DNA from: Candidatus Saccharimonadota bacterium
GTDB lineage: Bacteria; Patescibacteriota; Saccharimonadia; Saccharimonadales; Saccharimonadaceae
Assembly (NCBI GenBank): GCA_905371595.1
Contig: CAJPLU010000015.1
Span: forward strand, 1-20,460
Direction: 5' to 3'
DNA: 20,460 nt
This document shows, piece after piece, positions 7,206-14,776 of the stretch. A program made the position numbers and the translations under genes. How positions within the stretch are numbered: the stretch's first letter is position 1; each line of letters opens with the position of its first letter. Under the pieces are notes generated by a model that saw only the letters and a list, made by a program, of their open reading frames with translations, made no database searches and had not been told where the DNA came from.

Positions 7206-7221
7206 AAAATGCTTATTTTTG

Positions 7222-7251
7222 TTGCAATCATAAGCAAAAAAGCGCTATACT
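7222..7251 (+). promoter_or_regulatory. Promoter of the glucan operon
   Basis: TTGCAA (7222-7227), an 18-bp spacer and TATACT (7246-7251), about 50 nt before the ATG at 7309. A 6-bp inverted repeat, GCTTAT (7211-7216) and ATAAGC (7230-7235), brackets the -35 and could be an operator. Confidence 0.6.
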
Positions 7252-7308
7252 GTTAAATGAACAACATAAGGGAATGGTTAGGCTACGGCATGACCGAGTA
7301 GAATTTTT

Positions 7309-8535
7309 ATGAAGATATTAATGTTAGGGTGGGAACTCCCGCCGCACAACAGCGGAGGTCTCGGTGTCGCGTGTTATCACTTGTCTAAGGCGCTTGCTCA
7401 GCGGGGCGCGTCAATTGATTTCGTGCTCCCCTACACTGCAAAGTACGATGATATTGATTTCTTGAATATTTACTCGGCGACCGAGCTGCCGCCATTTCAT
7501 GGCGATAAGGCGTTGAATTCTTATGGCGGCGGCGCAGTGACGGTACGTAATCTCGATGAAGTCCCGGCTGGCGATTTGACGACCATGCGGGGCGTGCAAA
7601 AGCAATATGTCGGCTATGTCGAGCAGCTAGTCGATCGGATTGATAAGCCGGATGCTATCCATGTCCACGATTGGCTAACGATGGAAGCTGGCATGCGCGC
7701 CAAACAATTAACCGACGCGCCGCTAATCGTTCATGTTCACGCTACGGAATTTGACCGCGCTGGTGCTAGCGAATTTGGCAACCCTGTCATTCACGAGATT
7801 GAATATAACGGTCTAATGATGGCTGACCGAATCATTGCTGTTAGCAATATTACTAAGGGAATTATCGTTCATAAATACCATATTCCAGCTGACAAAATTG
7901 AGGTCGTACACAACGCGATTGATGCTAGCTCGCTGATTAACTACGACTATGACCGGCGGACTTACAAGTACTTAGAATTGCTTAAGGATGAAGGCCATAC
8001 GGTGGTATCGACAGTGACGCGCTTTACGGCGCAGAAGGGCCTGGTGCAGCTGATGCGCGGTTTTGCCAAGGCTTGCCAGCAGCACGACCGCTTTGCCTTT
8101 TTGCTAGCTGGCGACGGCGAGCAGCGCGACGAGCTGATTCGGATTGCTGCTGACCATGGGGTTGCTGATAAAGTATATTTCACAGGTTTTGTCCGCGGCA
8201 AGCAGTGGCGCGACGCTTATCGCGTGTCGGACGTCTTCGTGATGAGCTCGGTTAGCGAGCCGTTTGGCTTGGCTGCGCTCGAGGCGGCACATTATGATAC
8301 AGCGCTAATCGTGACTAACCAGTCTGGTGTTGGCGAAGTTCTCGATACGGTTTTTCGTTATGATTTTTGGGATACGCATAAGTTGGCTGATCAGCTAGTG
8401 GCCTTAGCTAAATCGCCGCAATTGCTAAACGATATGAAGCGCGGTATCAAGTCGGAATATGCTCGTATCAGCTGGGACGACGTTGCTAGCAAGTGCTTAT
8501 CAATTTATAGCCGCACTCAGAAAGGAGCCAAATGA
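7309..8535 (+). CDS. GT4/GT5-type glycogen/alpha-glucan synthase
   Basis: 408 residues. A retaining GT-B glycosyltransferase, probably elongating alpha-1,4-glucan from a nucleotide-sugar. The N-terminal domain starts MKILMLGWELPPHNSGGLG, the acceptor-loop motif of starch/glycogen synthases, followed by HVHDWLT. The C-terminal domain has the donor-site Arg238 and Lys243 (TRFTAQKG), at the same spacing as in glycogen synthases. It also has the E-x7-E pair Glu317 and Glu325 in SEPFGLAALEA. It is the first gene of an operon with GH57 and GH15 hydrolases; archaea such as Methanocaldococcus cluster the same three families. The donor (UDP- or ADP-glucose) cannot be read from sequence. Confidence 0.88.
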   Translation: MKILMLGWELPPHNSGGLGVACYHLSKALAQRGASIDFVLPYTAKYDDIDFLNIYSATELPPFHGDKALNSYGGGAVTVRNLDEVPAGDLTTMRGVQKQYVGYVEQLVDRIDKPDAIHVHDWLTMEAGMRAKQLTDAPLIVHVHATEFDRAGASEFGNPVIHEIEYNGLMMADRIIAVSNITKGIIVHKYHIPADKIEVVHNAIDASSLINYDYDRRTYKYLELLKDEGHTVVSTVTRFTAQKGLVQLMRGFAKACQQHDRFAFLLAGDGEQRDELIRIAADHGVADKVYFTGFVRGKQWRDAYRVSDVFVMSSVSEPFGLAALEAAHYDTALIVTNQSGVGEVLDTVFRYDFWDTHKLADQLVALAKSPQLLNDMKRGIKSEYARISWDDVASKCLSIYSRTQKGAK

Positions 8536-9758
8536 TGAGCAAAAAACGCGGAGTGGTTTTGTATCTGCATATGCATCAGCCGTGGCGCGTACGCGAATAT
8601 TCGGTGTTTGATATCGCAAATCGGCATGATTATTTCGATAATTTCGATGATAAATATCGCAGCAACCGCTTTATTTTTGAGAAAGTTGCTGATAAGTCGT
8701 ATCGGCCGATGCTGGCATTACTGCGCAAATTGCTGGCTGCGTATCCAGATTTTTGCGTGTCGCTATCGGTGACTGGTACATTGTTAGACCAGGCTGAGCG
8801 TTGGGCGCCAGACGTGATCGATTTGCTGCGCGATATTATCGCAACTGGCCGCGTCGAAATCGTCGGCGAAACTTATTACCATAGCTTGGCGTTTTTCTAC
8901 AGCCGCGACGAATTTCAGCGGCAAGTTGATGTTCATCGCCAGAAGGTTCGCGACTTGTTTGGCGTCGAAATCACCGCTTTTCGCAACACCGAGCTGAGTT
9001 ACAATAACGAGCTAGCCGAATGGGCCGACCAGCAAGGCTACAAAGGTATTATCGCTGAGGGCTGGGATAAGGTTCTCGGTTGGCGCAACGCTAATTATAT
9101 GTACCGGCCAGCTGGCACTAAAAATGTCAAACTATTGTTGAAAAATTACCGTTTGAGCGACGATATCGCTTTTCGCTTTAGCAATCGCGACTGGGAATCG
9201 TATCCGCTGACTTCCCCGATCTATGTCGATTGGGTTGACGCAAGCATGGGCCACGACGGCGAAATAATTAACTTATTTATGGATTTCGAGACTTTTGGTG
9301 AAAATATTTGGGCGGACACAGGCATTTTCGAGTTCTTTGCTGACTTTGTTGAGCGTTGGCTGGGGCGTTACAACCATACTTTCTACACGATTAGCGGCGC
9401 CTGTCAATCGCTAGAAGCGCACGACGAGATTGACTGCCCGCAGACGACTACTTGGGCTGATACCGAGCGCGACTTGTCAGCGTGGCTAGGCAATAGTATG
9501 CAGCACGAAGCAATGCGCGATCTCTACGCTATGGAAAAGGATGTGCTTGGTTCGGGTGATCTTGGCTTGATTGCTGACTGGCGGCAGTTGACGACTAGCG
9601 ACCATCCGTACTACATGTGTACCAAGTATTTTAATGATGGCGACGTGCATGCGTATTTTAGTCCGTATGATTCGCCGTATGACGCGTTCTTGTATTTCAT
9701 GAATGCGCTGCGTGATGTGCGCTACCGATTGCATGAACATAATATTGCGGGGTATTGA
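8535..9758 (+). CDS. GH57 alpha-amylase-type glycoside hydrolase
   Basis: 407 residues. GH57 enzymes cleave or transfer alpha-glucans with retention, using a (beta/alpha)7 barrel. Conserved region 1 is HMHQP (His12, His14). The nucleophile region is FRNTELSY (Glu153) and the acid region is MDFETFGEN (Asp250), so both catalytic residues are present. No signal peptide is seen, so it should act inside the cell. The ATG at 8535 sits 7 nt after AAGGAG and overlaps the TGA of the preceding gene; an ATG three bases earlier is also possible. The length fits the short alpha-amylase group rather than branching enzymes or amylopullulanases. Confidence 0.9.
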   Translation: MSKKRGVVLYLHMHQPWRVREYSVFDIANRHDYFDNFDDKYRSNRFIFEKVADKSYRPMLALLRKLLAAYPDFCVSLSVTGTLLDQAERWAPDVIDLLRDIIATGRVEIVGETYYHSLAFFYSRDEFQRQVDVHRQKVRDLFGVEITAFRNTELSYNNELAEWADQQGYKGIIAEGWDKVLGWRNANYMYRPAGTKNVKLLLKNYRLSDDIAFRFSNRDWESYPLTSPIYVDWVDASMGHDGEIINLFMDFETFGENIWADTGIFEFFADFVERWLGRYNHTFYTISGACQSLEAHDEIDCPQTTTWADTERDLSAWLGNSMQHEAMRDLYAMEKDVLGSGDLGLIADWRQLTTSDHPYYMCTKYFNDGDVHAYFSPYDSPYDAFLYFMNALRDVRYRLHEHNIAGY

Positions 9759-11698
9759 TGGCGCGACCGATAATTCTTAGCAATAACGAACTGCAAGTTG
9801 GGTTGAGCCGCCATGGCGAGGTTAGCGATGTTTATTTCCCTTACGTTGGTTTAGAAAACCATACAATTGGCGGTAATACTCGGCATCGTGTCGGTGTTTG
9901 GGTGGATGGCCGCGTATCGTGGCTGAGCGATGATGGCTGGTCGTTCAAGTTTAGCTATCACCACGAGGCGCTGATCGGCCATATCGTGGCTGTGAATGAG
10001 CAAATTGGCATTATGTTAGAGTTCGACGACGCTGTCGATACAGATTTTAACGTGCTTCTGCGGACGATTCATGTGGTTAATTTGCGGCCTGAAACGCGCG
10101 ATGTTCGATTATTTATGCATCAAGCCTTCATTATCGGTGATTCTGGTAGCAGCACTGATACCGTTCAAGTGTTGCCAGACGATAACGCTGTCATTCATTA
10201 CCGTGGACGCCGAGTCTTTGCGGCGTCGGGCCAAGTTGACGGCGGTAAGTTCTTTGACCAATATGCAGTTGGCGTATTTGGCCGCGAGGGCCGCGAAGGT
10301 ACTTATCGCGATGCTGACGATGGCGAGCTATCGAATTCGACTGCCGAGCATGGTCGCGTCGACTCGACGATCCGCTTCAAATTAGAGTTGGCCGGCCACG
10401 GTTCGGCGCGGGTAAACTATTGGCTAGCTGCTGGTACTTCCTTGCGCGAAGTGCTTTACATACACAAAAATATTATTTCGCAGACAATCCATAAGCGCTT
10501 TGAAGCTACTGCTAAATGGTGGCGGCTGTGGTTACGTCAGGCGAAGAAAGTGGCGCAGCGCATCAAGCCGGAATATCGCCAGGCGTTTATCAATAGTACG
10601 ATGCTTCTCAAGGCGCATATTGATAAGCGCGGTGCCGTTATTGCTAGCAGCGATGGCGAGGCGCTTAATTATCAGCGCGATGCCTACGCGTACTGCTGGC
10701 CGCGTGATAGCGTGTATGTTCTCTGGCCGCTAATTCGTATGGGTTATACCGAGGAAGCCTACAATTTCTTTGATTTTTGCCGCCGGGCGTTAAGTCCGAA
10801 AGGTTATCTATCGCATAAATACCGTGCCGACGGAGCTCTGGGTAGTAGCTGGCATTCGTACGTACACCCAGATGGCACTGTCTCAGCGCCAATTCAAGAG
10901 GACGAGACGGCTTCGGTGCTGTTCTTATTCTGTCAATTTTATAATAAGACTGGCGACGACACGCTGCTGCAGCGGTTCTATACGTCGATGGTAGTACCGA
11001 TGGCGAATTTTCTGGCCAGCTATGTTGATAATCGGACGCACTTGCCAAAACCAAGTTATGATCTCTGGGAAGAGCATTTCATGGTGACGACGTACACGAC
11101 AGCGACCGTTCAAGCGGCACTGTTCGCGGCGGCTAATCTGGCTGATCAGCGTCGAGACGAAGTCGGGGCTGTCGCTTGGCGGACGGTTGCCGAGGATATC
11201 AAACAGTCCGCGCAAAAACGCTTGTACGATCCTCATCAGAAAGCTTTCCGCAAAGGTTTGCGCCGCAACAAAAACGGCACTTACACGCCCGATGATACGC
11301 TTGATATGTCGGCTGCTTATGGCGCTTTTATTTATGGCCTATACGATAATAAAGAAGATTTGCATCAAGCCATACAAACAGCTCTCGACCGCTTTCATTT
11401 CAAGCTGGAAGCGCCAGGTCTGCCGCGCTACGAGAATGACGCCTATTACCGCAGCGCTCCGGATGCTCCGAGTAACTGGTGGTTTATCGTTTCGTTGTGG
11501 CTAGCTCAGTATTATTTGGAGTGCGGCGACGAAAATTCGGCGCAGCGGATAATATCGTGGGTATCTAGTCAAGCTTGGCCGACTGGTGTTTTATCCGAGC
11601 AGATTGACCCGGTCTCGGGGAGCGAGCGCTCAGTCGCGCCGCTTTGCTGGAGCCAGGCTGAATTTATATCGACGATTCTTGACACAATAAAAAGATGA
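9758..11698 (+). CDS. GH15 glucoamylase
   Basis: 646 residues. Glucoamylases release beta-glucose from non-reducing ends of alpha-glucans with inversion. The N-terminal 250 residues or so form the beta-sandwich typical of prokaryotic GH15. The (alpha/alpha)6 barrel follows, with YQRDAYAYCWPRD, the PIQEDET substrate-binding strip, the general acid Glu438 in SYDLWEEHF and the general base Glu614 in LSEQ. Positions match characterised bacterial enzymes closely. No signal peptide, so it is intracellular. Its ATG overlaps the TGA of the GH57 gene (TGATG). Some GH15 relatives hydrolyse trehalose or dextran, so substrate range is not certain. Confidence 0.93.
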   Translation: MARPIILSNNELQVGLSRHGEVSDVYFPYVGLENHTIGGNTRHRVGVWVDGRVSWLSDDGWSFKFSYHHEALIGHIVAVNEQIGIMLEFDDAVDTDFNVLLRTIHVVNLRPETRDVRLFMHQAFIIGDSGSSTDTVQVLPDDNAVIHYRGRRVFAASGQVDGGKFFDQYAVGVFGREGREGTYRDADDGELSNSTAEHGRVDSTIRFKLELAGHGSARVNYWLAAGTSLREVLYIHKNIISQTIHKRFEATAKWWRLWLRQAKKVAQRIKPEYRQAFINSTMLLKAHIDKRGAVIASSDGEALNYQRDAYAYCWPRDSVYVLWPLIRMGYTEEAYNFFDFCRRALSPKGYLSHKYRADGALGSSWHSYVHPDGTVSAPIQEDETASVLFLFCQFYNKTGDDTLLQRFYTSMVVPMANFLASYVDNRTHLPKPSYDLWEEHFMVTTYTTATVQAALFAAANLADQRRDEVGAVAWRTVAEDIKQSAQKRLYDPHQKAFRKGLRRNKNGTYTPDDTLDMSAAYGAFIYGLYDNKEDLHQAIQTALDRFHFKLEAPGLPRYENDAYYRSAPDAPSNWWFIVSLWLAQYYLECGDENSAQRIISWVSSQAWPTGVLSEQIDPVSGSERSVAPLCWSQAEFISTILDTIKR

Positions 11699-11708
11699 GG
11701 ATAACAGG

Positions 11709-12428
11709 GTGGGAGTCAGTTCGAGAACAAAATTGAAAGCATCTAGAGCTCTTCGCCGGCTTACGCCGCGGCATATTGCTAAGACTCGTGCTACGCGCCA
11801 AGCGATGCGCCACTTCGCAGATCGCGCCGGCTTGGTATATTTTGGTTATGCTAATCAGCATGACGACGACCATCGCTTGGTGCGCGGCCATACGGTTTCG
11901 CACACGCATATCGATGATTATCTTTGCATAGGTACAATTCGCGGTTACGATACGACAGTTCTGCAGCGGCGCGACACTATTCGCGTCCGCCAGGGCCAGT
12001 CGCATAAGTACAAGGATCAACGCTGCCACTGGCTAATCGCTACTGTCGATTTACACACTGAACGTCCGCTGCCGCACATTTATATTGGCATGAAACGGAC
12101 AGATCCGATTTATCAAGCGTCGTATAGCGCTTTGCAGCCGCTAATTTTGGGAGCCACGGCGCGCTACCTGCAGGCTTTTCTTAATAAATATAATATTTAT
12201 GGTGCTGCTACTCGGGCTATAGAGATTGAATCAATTATATCGCCGCAGGCTGCCGAAGTAATAGTTTCGCATTTCGACAAAATTAATATTGAAATCGAGC
12301 GCAACACTGTATATCTATACACCGAAAATGAGCGTCCAACCGAGGCGCAAATCGAAAAGCTAGTCTCGAACGCATTGTGGCTAGCCGAGGTAATTGACAC
12401 CGCCGTACAGCAAAACAGCCCTCGCTAG
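11709..12428 (+). CDS. Hypothetical protein, last gene of the glucan operon
   Basis: 239 residues and no family recognised. It starts at a GTG 10 bp after the GH15 stop, with GAGG 8 nt upstream. The N-terminal 35 residues are strongly basic (many Arg and Lys). The middle is rich in His, Asp and Tyr, including HDDDHRLVRGHTVSHTHIDDY. The C-terminal part looks like an alpha/beta fold with two acidic strands (INIEIERNTVYLYTEN). No signal peptide or membrane helix. A DNA- or glucan-associated role is possible from the basic start and the operon, but this is only a guess. Its stop codon lies within the shared terminator hairpin. Confidence 0.75.
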   Translation: MGVSSRTKLKASRALRRLTPRHIAKTRATRQAMRHFADRAGLVYFGYANQHDDDHRLVRGHTVSHTHIDDYLCIGTIRGYDTTVLQRRDTIRVRQGQSHKYKDQRCHWLIATVDLHTERPLPHIYIGMKRTDPIYQASYSALQPLILGATARYLQAFLNKYNIYGAATRAIEIESIISPQAAEVIVSHFDKINIEIERNTVYLYTENERPTEAQIEKLVSNALWLAEVIDTAVQQNSPR

Positions 12429-12436
12429 AGGGCTGT
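12415..12436 (-). terminator. Hairpin terminator between converging operons
   Basis: Perfect 9-bp stem (ACAGCCCTC at 12415-12423, GAGGGCTGT at 12428-12436) with a GCTA loop. On the minus strand it is followed by TTTTGC, so it best suits rpmG. It also covers the stop of the plus-strand operon, where the T tail is weak. A second 7-bp stem (12450-12456 with 12466-12472) lies at the rpmG stop. Confidence 0.75.
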
Positions 12437-12463
12437 CTGATTCGCCTAGAAAGGCTGCTAATT

Positions 12464-12676
12464 TTAGCCTTTGCGCGGTTTAACTTCATTACGGCCAAGT
12501 GATTTTTTGGTATTCTCGACGTATTTGACATGCCTACGCAGTTTTCGGTCGTATTTACGCAGAGTTATTTTACCTGGCGTATTTGCCGAGTTTTTGCTCG
12601 TAACATAAGTGCGGTCGTTGCTTAGTTGACTGACGAGTGCAATAGTCTTACGCTTAGTATTATTCTTCTTTGCCAT
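12464..12676 (-). CDS. rpmG: 50S ribosomal protein bL33
   Basis: 70 residues, basic. The core TYVTSKNSANTPGKITLRKYDRKLRRHVKYVE matches bL33. It has no Cys pairs, so it is the zinc-free type. It is longer than the usual 50-55 residues at both ends. The ATG at 12676 follows AAGGGAAG, and a good promoter lies 40 bp upstream. Confidence 0.9.
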   Translation of the reverse strand: MAKKNNTKRKTIALVSQLSNDRTYVTSKNSANTPGKITLRKYDRKLRRHVKYVENTKKSLGRNEVKPRKG

Positions 12677-12714
12677 AACTTCCCTTTAATGTTGTTATAA
12701 AACTTCAGTAATCA

Positions 12715-12743
12715 AGTATAACAGATTGGTGCAGCAATTTCAA
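12715..12743 (-). promoter_or_regulatory. Promoter of rpmG
   Basis: Minus-strand TTGAAA (12738-12743), a 17-bp spacer and TGT-TATACT (hexamer 12715-12720), with about a 30-nt leader that includes the Shine-Dalgarno. Confidence 0.65.
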
Positions 12744-12755
12744 GCTAGATGCGTT

Positions 12756-12782
12756 ATTATCGCCGACGCATAATTTTCTAGC
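12756..12782 (-). repeat. Partial copy of the nitroreductase gene 3' end (distal copy)
   Basis: 19 of the 22 bases at 12756-12777 match 13453-13474, and a shared CTAGC follows after a 2-base indel. On the minus strand it still reads as a decayed tail ending in TAA. Together the copies bracket the SpoU gene. Confidence 0.6.
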
Positions 12783-12831
12783 GTAAATTTGCAGAAAGAG
12801 TTGTTTTAGCGCGGCTTGGATACTGTGCCGC

Positions 12832-13359
12832 TCATCTCAAAACATACTGCTGCAACCAGCAATACATCGCCACGGTGGCTGCTGCGCCGACATTGATGGA
12901 GCGGGTCGAGCCGAATTGCTCAATGGCGACAATTTTGTCCGCCGTTTGCGCCATCTCCTCGGAAATTCCTGGGCCCTCTTGACCAAACACCAACACCGCG
13001 CGCTTTGGCAAGCTCGTCTCTGATATATTGACGCTGCCCGGGATATTGTCAATTGCAATAATCGTCCTGCTTTTAGACCGCATCAGCTCGACAAACTCTG
13101 CCGTCGAACCGACATAATGCACGTGTAAATATTTATCCGTCATCATAGCACCGCGCTTATTCCATTGCCGCCTGCCAATCACATAAATCTGCCGCACGCC
13201 AAACGCATTAGCGCTTCTGACAATCGTCCCCATGTTAAAGTCCCGCTCGGTGTTCTCCAGAGCAATCACTAAGCCGTGATCCTTGGTGTCCAACTCTTTC
13301 ACAATCTCTGCCTCGCTCCGGCCTTTGAATTTATCGATTACATTCCGCGTGTCTTCCAT
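12832..13359 (-). CDS. SpoU-family (SPOUT) RNA 2'-O-ribose methyltransferase
   Basis: 175 residues. SpoU enzymes use S-adenosylmethionine to methylate ribose 2'-OH in tRNA or rRNA through a knotted fold. All three motifs are visible: motif 1 NTERDFNMGTIVRSANAFG (36-54, with Asn42 and Arg48), motif 2 VLVFGQEGPGIS (from 122, with Glu128) and motif 3 SINVGAAATVAM (154-165). The target nucleotide is not deducible. The ATG at 13359 has a TGC-TAAAAT box 7 nt upstream and no Shine-Dalgarno; longer in-frame starts would read through this promoter. The gene lies between two copies of the end of the neighbouring nitroreductase gene and is relatively C-rich in codon use. Confidence 0.9.
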   Translation of the reverse strand: MEDTRNVIDKFKGRSEAEIVKELDTKDHGLVIALENTERDFNMGTIVRSANAFGVRQIYVIGRRQWNKRGAMMTDKYLHVHYVGSTAEFVELMRSKSRTIIAIDNIPGSVNISETSLPKRAVLVFGQEGPGISEEMAQTADKIVAIEQFGSTRSINVGAAATVAMYCWLQQYVLR

Positions 13360-13366
13360 GTATGTT

Positions 13367-13375
13367 ATTTTAGCA
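13367..13375 (-). promoter_or_regulatory. Extended -10 promoter of the SpoU gene
   Basis: Minus-strand TGC-TAAAAT ends 7 nt before the ATG at 13359, which places the transcript start at or next to the start codon. Confidence 0.5.
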
Positions 13376-13452
13376 AATATTAAGCTAACGGGACCGGCTG
13401 GCATAAGTCCGCCCGCCGTTGGTTTAATAATACCTGAAAAAGGAGGTGTGGC

Positions 13453-13481
13453 ATTATCGCCAACGCACAATTTCGTCTAGC
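13453..13481 (-). repeat. Nitroreductase gene 3' end repeated at 12756
   Basis: The last codons of the nitroreductase gene (coding for LDEIVRWR and the stop), matched by the degenerate direct copy at 12756-12782. Confidence 0.6.
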
Positions 13482-14131
13482 TGGCGGCGAGTTTTGGCTG
13501 GCACCTCGCGCTGGCTACGGTAACCTAGCGCTAACATTACTACCGGCTTTTCTAGCTCTGGGTCTATTAGCTGGTGCTGTGACAAGACCTGGCTGAGCTT
13601 GCTAATCGAAAAGCCTTCAATCGGGCACGAGTCAATCCTGCGCCCAGCGGCGGCCAGCAGCACAAAGCCTAGTGCAATGTAAGCTTGCCGCGCCGCCCAC
13701 TGATGAATCATTGCTGGTTGATTGAGTATCTCGAAATCTTTTTTGGCCCAATATCGCCAAAAAGTCTTGAAGCCGGCGGCCTTGATGGAACTTTGCTTCT
13801 TGATATCGTGCAGCATATGGTCGATATGTCCGCCTTTTTGCAACAAGCCTTCGCCAGTTTTGGCAGTAAATATCAAGATGTGGCTGGCATCAAAACGAGC
13901 AGCATTGGCGCCTGCGCAGCGTTTGACATCGGCGCGTAGCTGTTCGTCTTCCTGCACGACGATAATATTCCACGGCTCAAAACCGTACGAACTTGGCGTT
14001 AGGCGGGCGGCCTCTAAGAGTAGTTCGATGTTCTCTTGCGAGATTTTCTTGCTAGAGTCGAAAGCTTTGGTGGCGTAGCGGAATTCGAGCGCTTGCTTGA
14101 TGTCGTCTATCGATATGATTGGCTTATTCAT
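13454..14131 (-). CDS. Nitroreductase-family flavoprotein
   Basis: 225 residues. An FMN-dependent NAD(P)H oxidoreductase of the nitroreductase superfamily, usually a homodimer reducing nitroaromatics, quinones or flavin. The N-terminal FMN-phosphate motif is RYATKAFD (residues 18-25). SSYGFEPWNIIVVQ (about 47-60) is the conserved second block. The C-terminal part has PIEGFS and the MLALGYRSQREVPAKTRR tail common in the family. GAGG lies upstream of the ATG. It is alone downstream of the SGNH gene; the physiological substrate is unknown. Confidence 0.9.
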   Translation of the reverse strand: MNKPIISIDDIKQALEFRYATKAFDSSKKISQENIELLLEAARLTPSSYGFEPWNIIVVQEDEQLRADVKRCAGANAARFDASHILIFTAKTGEGLLQKGGHIDHMLHDIKKQSSIKAAGFKTFWRYWAKKDFEILNQPAMIHQWAARQAYIALGFVLLAAAGRRIDSCPIEGFSISKLSQVLSQHQLIDPELEKPVVMLALGYRSQREVPAKTRRQLDEIVRWR

Positions 14132-14179
14132 TTCATCATCCCCTCTTTAGCCGCCAAAATCTTGTTGGCGCAGATTAGC

Positions 14180-14776
14180 TTATATATACGATTTTAGCAC
14201 TTCCCTGACTATCTTGAAAACTTGATAGTGTCCTAGCGGTGAAAAATGCAAACCGTCTGATAGTGGTAATTTAGGCAGCTTGATGTAATTGCCAAGTTCG
14301 TTTTTGCGCTGCAGCAGTTTTTGGCGAAGCTGTTCGGACGCGTCGGTAAACTCATACCCCGAATTGTCGCTAGTGTCAAAACACGGCGGCAAAATGTAGA
14401 TAATTGGAGTCTTGCCAGCTAGATTGCGATATTCTAATAAGTCACGAACTATTTCCTCAGGTGTTCGCGCGAAACGCTGTTGCAGGTCGTTGGTGCCGAG
14501 GGCGATAATGATTAAGTCGAAGTTATCGGCCTTTTGTAGAGCTGTCGTAAATGTTGACAAGCCATTCTTGTGCGGCTTATCGGTGCGGAAATTGCCAGCA
14601 ACTCTGCCGCGGACGCCGTCGGCAGTGACCTGTGTTCTACCGCGCAAGGTTCGGCCGAGGCGGTTAACCCAACGATCACTGTAGTGGATACGCTTGCTAG
14701 CAAAGTTAGCGCCCCAGACGTTTGAATCGCCGTAGATTAGAATGCGTTTTGCGGCTGGCACTTGTTTCTTACTCAA
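14180..14776 (-). CDS. SGNH/GDSL-type hydrolase
   Basis: 198 residues. SGNH hydrolases cleave esters (lipids, acyl-CoA, sugar O-acyl groups). Block I is IYGDSNVWG with nucleophile Ser18. Block III is ALGTNDL (Gly94, Asn96), and block V is LSDGLHFSPLGH with Asp174 and His177, so the triad is complete. No signal peptide, so a cytoplasmic enzyme is likely. The start is a TTG at 14776 that overlaps the end of the AlkD-like gene by 8 bp, so the two are probably coupled. A GTG five codons later is possible. Confidence 0.88.
   Translation of the reverse strand: MSKKQVPAAKRILIYGDSNVWGANFASKRIHYSDRWVNRLGRTLRGRTQVTADGVRGRVAGNFRTDKPHKNGLSTFTTALQKADNFDLIIIALGTNDLQQRFARTPEEIVRDLLEYRNLAGKTPIIYILPPCFDTSDNSGYEFTDASEQLRQKLLQRKNELGNYIKLPKLPLSDGLHFSPLGHYQVFKIVREVLKSYI

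Noticed and set aside
13360..13470. Longer start for the SpoU protein
   Set aside because: It overlaps the nitroreductase gene end and the gene's own -10 box. The family fold begins after the ATG at 13359.
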